The translations under genes and the position numbers were made by a program. A stretch of 64,000 nucleotides of DNA from JAWWOL01 sp033851545 (GTDB lineage Bacteria; Actinomycetota; Actinomycetes; JAWWOL01), in NCBI GenBank assembly GCA_033851545.1, contig JAWWOO010000002.1:1-64000 (forward strand), written 5' to 3'. This document shows, piece after piece, positions 61,518-64,000 of the stretch. Within the stretch, counting starts at the first letter, position 1. Each line of letters opens with the position of its first letter. The notes beneath the pieces are model-generated. The model was given only the letters and a program-made list of their open reading frames with translations, was not told the DNA's origin and searched no databases.

Positions 61518-64000
61518 TCACCGGTAGCTCACGACCAGGCCGCTGCGCACCGATTGGGTCGGCGCGGTGACGGTGAGCGTTCGGGTCGCCGGGTCCCAGG
61601 ACCACGAGCTGGACGACGCCGGTCGCCCGTTGATCGTCACGGCTGTCGGGGCCGTGGCGTTCAGGAACGCCACCGACCACTGTCGCTGCAACACCTGCCC
61701 GGTGTACGACCCGACCGCGGGGTCGATCTGGACCGCGTGGTTCGGGCCGCCCTCGGTGTAGCGGATGCGGGAGGTGGCGCTCTGCCGGGTGTCCGTCGCC
61801 GAGCCGTTGTCCTCGTACAGGCTGAACGGGCCGGCCGCTCCGCCTGCGGCGGTCACGGTCACCTTGCTCAGCGGGTTCTGGACGTCGTTGCTGACGTTGT
61901 CGGTGCGGGTCGTCGTGATCCCACCGGAACGGAGGAACACCGGCATCGAGCCCAGGTCCGTCGTGACGTCCTGCGTCGTGCCGCCGGCGTAGGTCTTGCC
62001 GCTGAAGTAGTCCGTCCAGCTGTTGCCCGGCGGGAACCATACCGAGGTCGTGGCCGTCGTGCCCGGCGTCGTCACCGGCGCCACGAGCACGTCCGGGCCG
62101 TACAGGTATTCGGCGCCGTCCTGGGCGTAGGCGTCCTGCGACTCGGGGTACTGCAGGTACAGCGGCCGCACCACTGGGACGCCGGTGCGGTTGGCCTGCT
62201 GGGCCAGCGTGTACGTGTACGGCACCAGGTTCTCGCGCAGGTTGAGGAACTTCTCCGCCGATGTCTTCGCCGCCGGGCCGTACTGCCACGGCAGTCGGTC
62301 GCTGTGGTTGCCGTGCAGTCGGTCGATCGGCTGGAACGTGCCGAACTGCACCCAGCGGGCGTAGAGGTCGTCGGCTTCCTTCGTGCTGCCCGGCTCGGCG
62401 CCGGTGGCTTGCGTGCCGTCGTTGTTGAACCCACCGATGTCGTGGCTGACCGCAGAAAGGCCGGTCGAGGACGACTCGCCTGGGGTGTAGCCGACCTCGA
62501 ACTTCAGCGTCGCCCAGTTGGAGGTCGTGTCGCCGGTGAAGTGGACGGTGGTGCGCTTGTCCGCCCACGGGCCGGTTGGCAGCCCCTGCTGGCCGCTGTA
62601 GCCGCTGGTCTGCAGCGAGCCGTACGCGCGGGAGAACGCGAATCCCCGGCCCACCGCCTTGTTCGAATCGCTGGCGTACTGCTGGTTGATCCACGCGTCG
62701 GGTGTCACGCCCGGCAGCGAGGAGGAGGAACCGTCGCAACACCAGTCCAGCCACCAGAAGTCCGCGCCCTGCGCCTCCATGGTCTGGTGCAGGTCGAGGT
62801 ACGCCTTCAGCTGGTCCGGGTTACCCCAGTCGAAGACGTAGTTGCCACCGTTCTGCGCCAGCCCGCCCTTCGCGGTGGCCTGGGCCTGCGGGAACTGCGG
62901 GTCCGACGCCACGATGCTCGGGTGGATGTTGAGGGTGTTGTGCAGACCCTGCGACGCCGCCCAGTCGAAGAACGCCTTCGGATCCGGGAACTTGCTCGGG
63001 TCCATCTCCCACCCGTCCCAGGTGCTCGGCGACTTGAAGTCGGTGTCGGTCACCAACACGTCCAGCGGCACGCCGTCGGCGCGGAACGTCGGCAGGATCG
63101 TGTTCTCGTAGTCCGCGGCCGTTCGGTCGTAGTACTCGGAGTACCAGACCCCGTACGCCCAGCGGGGAAGCAGCTCCGACGGCCCGGTGAGCGTCGCCAG
63201 ATCGGTCAGCCCCTGCTGGTAGGCGTGGCCGTAGCCGAACACATAGCCGTCCTGGTACGGCTGACCGCTGTGGCCCGGCCGAGGGGAGACCGCCTTCGTC
63301 GCGTTGTTGAAGATCGCCGAGGTGGTGTCGTCGACCAGCGTCCAACCGTCCTCGTACAACAGGCCGGGCGTCGTCGATGCGGAGCCGCTCACTCCGTCCA
63401 GGCCGCGGCGGTAGCCGCCGAGCGGCGCGTGCGGAGCAAGCAGCACCGAGTTGCGCGCAGCCACCGCGACGGTGTCGATGTTCAGCTGGCAGCTGCTCGC
63501 ATCCGGACAGCCGATCGTCACGTCGTTCGCGCCGGCCGCGAGCGTGACCGGGACCGCGACCGTCCGCCACGAGTCCCAGCTGCTGGTCGTCGGCAGGGTG
63601 GCCGACGTCGCGGCGCCCGAACCGACCTGCACCGACACGGTACGAGGCGCGGTTTGGGCGTTGGCGTAGCGCAGCTGCAGTGCGTAGCTTCCGGCGCGCG
63701 GTACGCCGACGACGTGCGTCGAATCGCTCGCGCCGGTCTGCAGCCCGGCGACGAAGCCGGAGCCGGAGTAGTCGTTGTGGTCGGTCGCCACCGTCGCGCC
63801 GCCGCTGAGAGCCCCTGACTCCGCCTCGCAGACCGCGCCGAACGAGCAGTCCTGGACCGCCGGCGGCGGAGGAGTCGGGTAGGTCGAGCCTGGGGTCACC
63901 AGCGCGAGGCTGTCGATGTTGACGTTGCCCGAGTCGGCCGGCGTGCGGGCCACCGTGATGGTGTGCGTCCCGGCCGGCAGGTTCAGGGTGGTGGAGACCA
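61518..64000 (-). CDS. GH31 glycoside hydrolase with CBM-like modules, partial
   Basis: The C-terminal 827 residues of a large, probably secreted glycosidase; the start lies beyond the right edge, and the frame is open to base 64000. Order visible: the end of one carbohydrate-binding-like module (LNLPAGTHTITVAR, then NVNIDSLAL), a complete CBM35-like module (about 130 residues after VCEAESGALSGGA), and a GH31 barrel. The barrel has WYSEYYDRT, nucleophile Asp in WWLDWCCDG, acid/base Asp in HFTGDTTSNWATL and HDIGGFNNDG. It ends with the beta domains typical of GH31. GH31 enzymes cleave alpha-glucosides or alpha-xylosides. The substrate is not readable. Confidence 0.9.
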   Translation of the reverse strand, partial: VSTTLNLPAGTHTITVARTPADSGNVNIDSLALVTPGSTYPTPPPPAVQDCSFGAVCEAESGALSGGATVATDHNDYSGSGFVAGLQTGASDSTHVVGVPRAGSYALQLRYANAQTAPRTVSVQVGSGAATSATLPTTSSWDSWRTVAVPVTLAAGANDVTIGCPDASSCQLNIDTVAVAARNSVLLAPHAPLGGYRRGLDGVSGSASTTPGLLYEDGWTLVDDTTSAIFNNATKAVSPRPGHSGQPYQDGYVFGYGHAYQQGLTDLATLTGPSELLPRWAYGVWYSEYYDRTAADYENTILPTFRADGVPLDVLVTDTDFKSPSTWDGWEMDPSKFPDPKAFFDWAASQGLHNTLNIHPSIVASDPQFPQAQATAKGGLAQNGGNYVFDWGNPDQLKAYLDLHQTMEAQGADFWWLDWCCDGSSSSLPGVTPDAWINQQYASDSNKAVGRGFAFSRAYGSLQTSGYSGQQGLPTGPWADKRTTVHFTGDTTSNWATLKFEVGYTPGESSSTGLSAVSHDIGGFNNDGTQATGAEPGSTKEADDLYARWVQFGTFQPIDRLHGNHSDRLPWQYGPAAKTSAEKFLNLRENLVPYTYTLAQQANRTGVPVVRPLYLQYPESQDAYAQDGAEYLYGPDVLVAPVTTPGTTATTSVWFPPGNSWTDYFSGKTYAGGTTQDVTTDLGSMPVFLRSGGITTTRTDNVSNDVQNPLSKVTVTAAGGAAGPFSLYEDNGSATDTRQSATSRIRYTEGGPNHAVQIDPAVGSYTGQVLQRQWSVAFLNATAPTAVTINGRPASSSSWSWDPATRTLTVTAPTQSVRSGLVVSYR

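Overview
The window is high-GC DNA with strong G/C bias at third codon positions, many GTG starts and 4-bp ATGA/GTGA overlaps. It carries a WhiB regulator, a SigD/RsdA pair, a BldM-like regulator, GuaB3, a mycothiol-type DinB-fold protein and a His-tailed GroEL1. This points to an actinomycete chromosome. Gene order from guaB3 to groES resembles what I recall of M. tuberculosis Rv3410c-Rv3418c and S. coelicolor SCO4761-SCO4771, but the species cannot be named from sequence alone.

Layout. (1) 1-12.8 kb: a leftward propane/alkane monooxygenase operon prmA-prmB-prmC-prmD, then an amidohydrolase, a long DUF59 protein, a zinc alcohol dehydrogenase, a dedicated GroEL-like chaperonin, an Nramp metal transporter and a tiny membrane protein. 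A Fis/AcoR-type regulator faces it. (2) 12.9-16.9 kb: small envelope and housekeeping genes (PspC/LiaF-like, DUF3291, PIG-L deacetylase, RAM domain, DUF1003, DUF5302, GPGG peptide). (3) 17-23.7 kb: a glycerol regulon, glpF-glpK-glpD facing an IclR regulator plus a second glycerol kinase, with two matching palindromic operators between them. (4) 23.7-25.2 kb: a MarR/quinone-oxidoreductase pair with three repeated operators. (5) 25.3-33.7 kb: a sugar system made of a SorC regulator, a ribulokinase-like kinase, a complete ABC importer and a KdsD-like sugar-phosphate isomerase without CBS domains. (6) 33.7-41.5 kb: guaA, a LuxR-type protein, a papain-like hydrolase, a lipoprotein, a rhodanese, a drug exporter with its TetR repressor, a palindromic MITE-like insertion and a broken hydrolase gene. 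(7) 41.5-61.2 kb: the conserved block guaB3, guaB, DUF5319, a two-component pair, a lipoprotein/ABC/FtsX operon, rsdA, sigD, a BldM-like pseudo-receiver with a degenerate kinase partner, a TPR-like protein, a B12-binding MerR protein, a WhiB3-like protein, groEL1 and groES with CIRCE. (8) 61.5-64 kb: a large GH31 glycosidase with CBM-like modules, running off the right edge.

How it works together. The first operon looks like a self-contained unit for making and using a soluble diiron monooxygenase. It encodes the enzyme, a folding helper, a possible Fe-S/metal maturation protein, a metal importer, the next enzyme of the pathway (an alcohol dehydrogenase) and the regulator. The glycerol and sugar operons are separate carbon-uptake modules with local regulators. 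The right half is core purine synthesis, stress and development regulation. The most unusual signals are the extended monooxygenase operon with tandem hairpins after prmA, the doubly degenerate BldM/kinase pair, the sugar kinase plus CBS-less isomerase operon, and the palindromic insertion at 40.7 kb.
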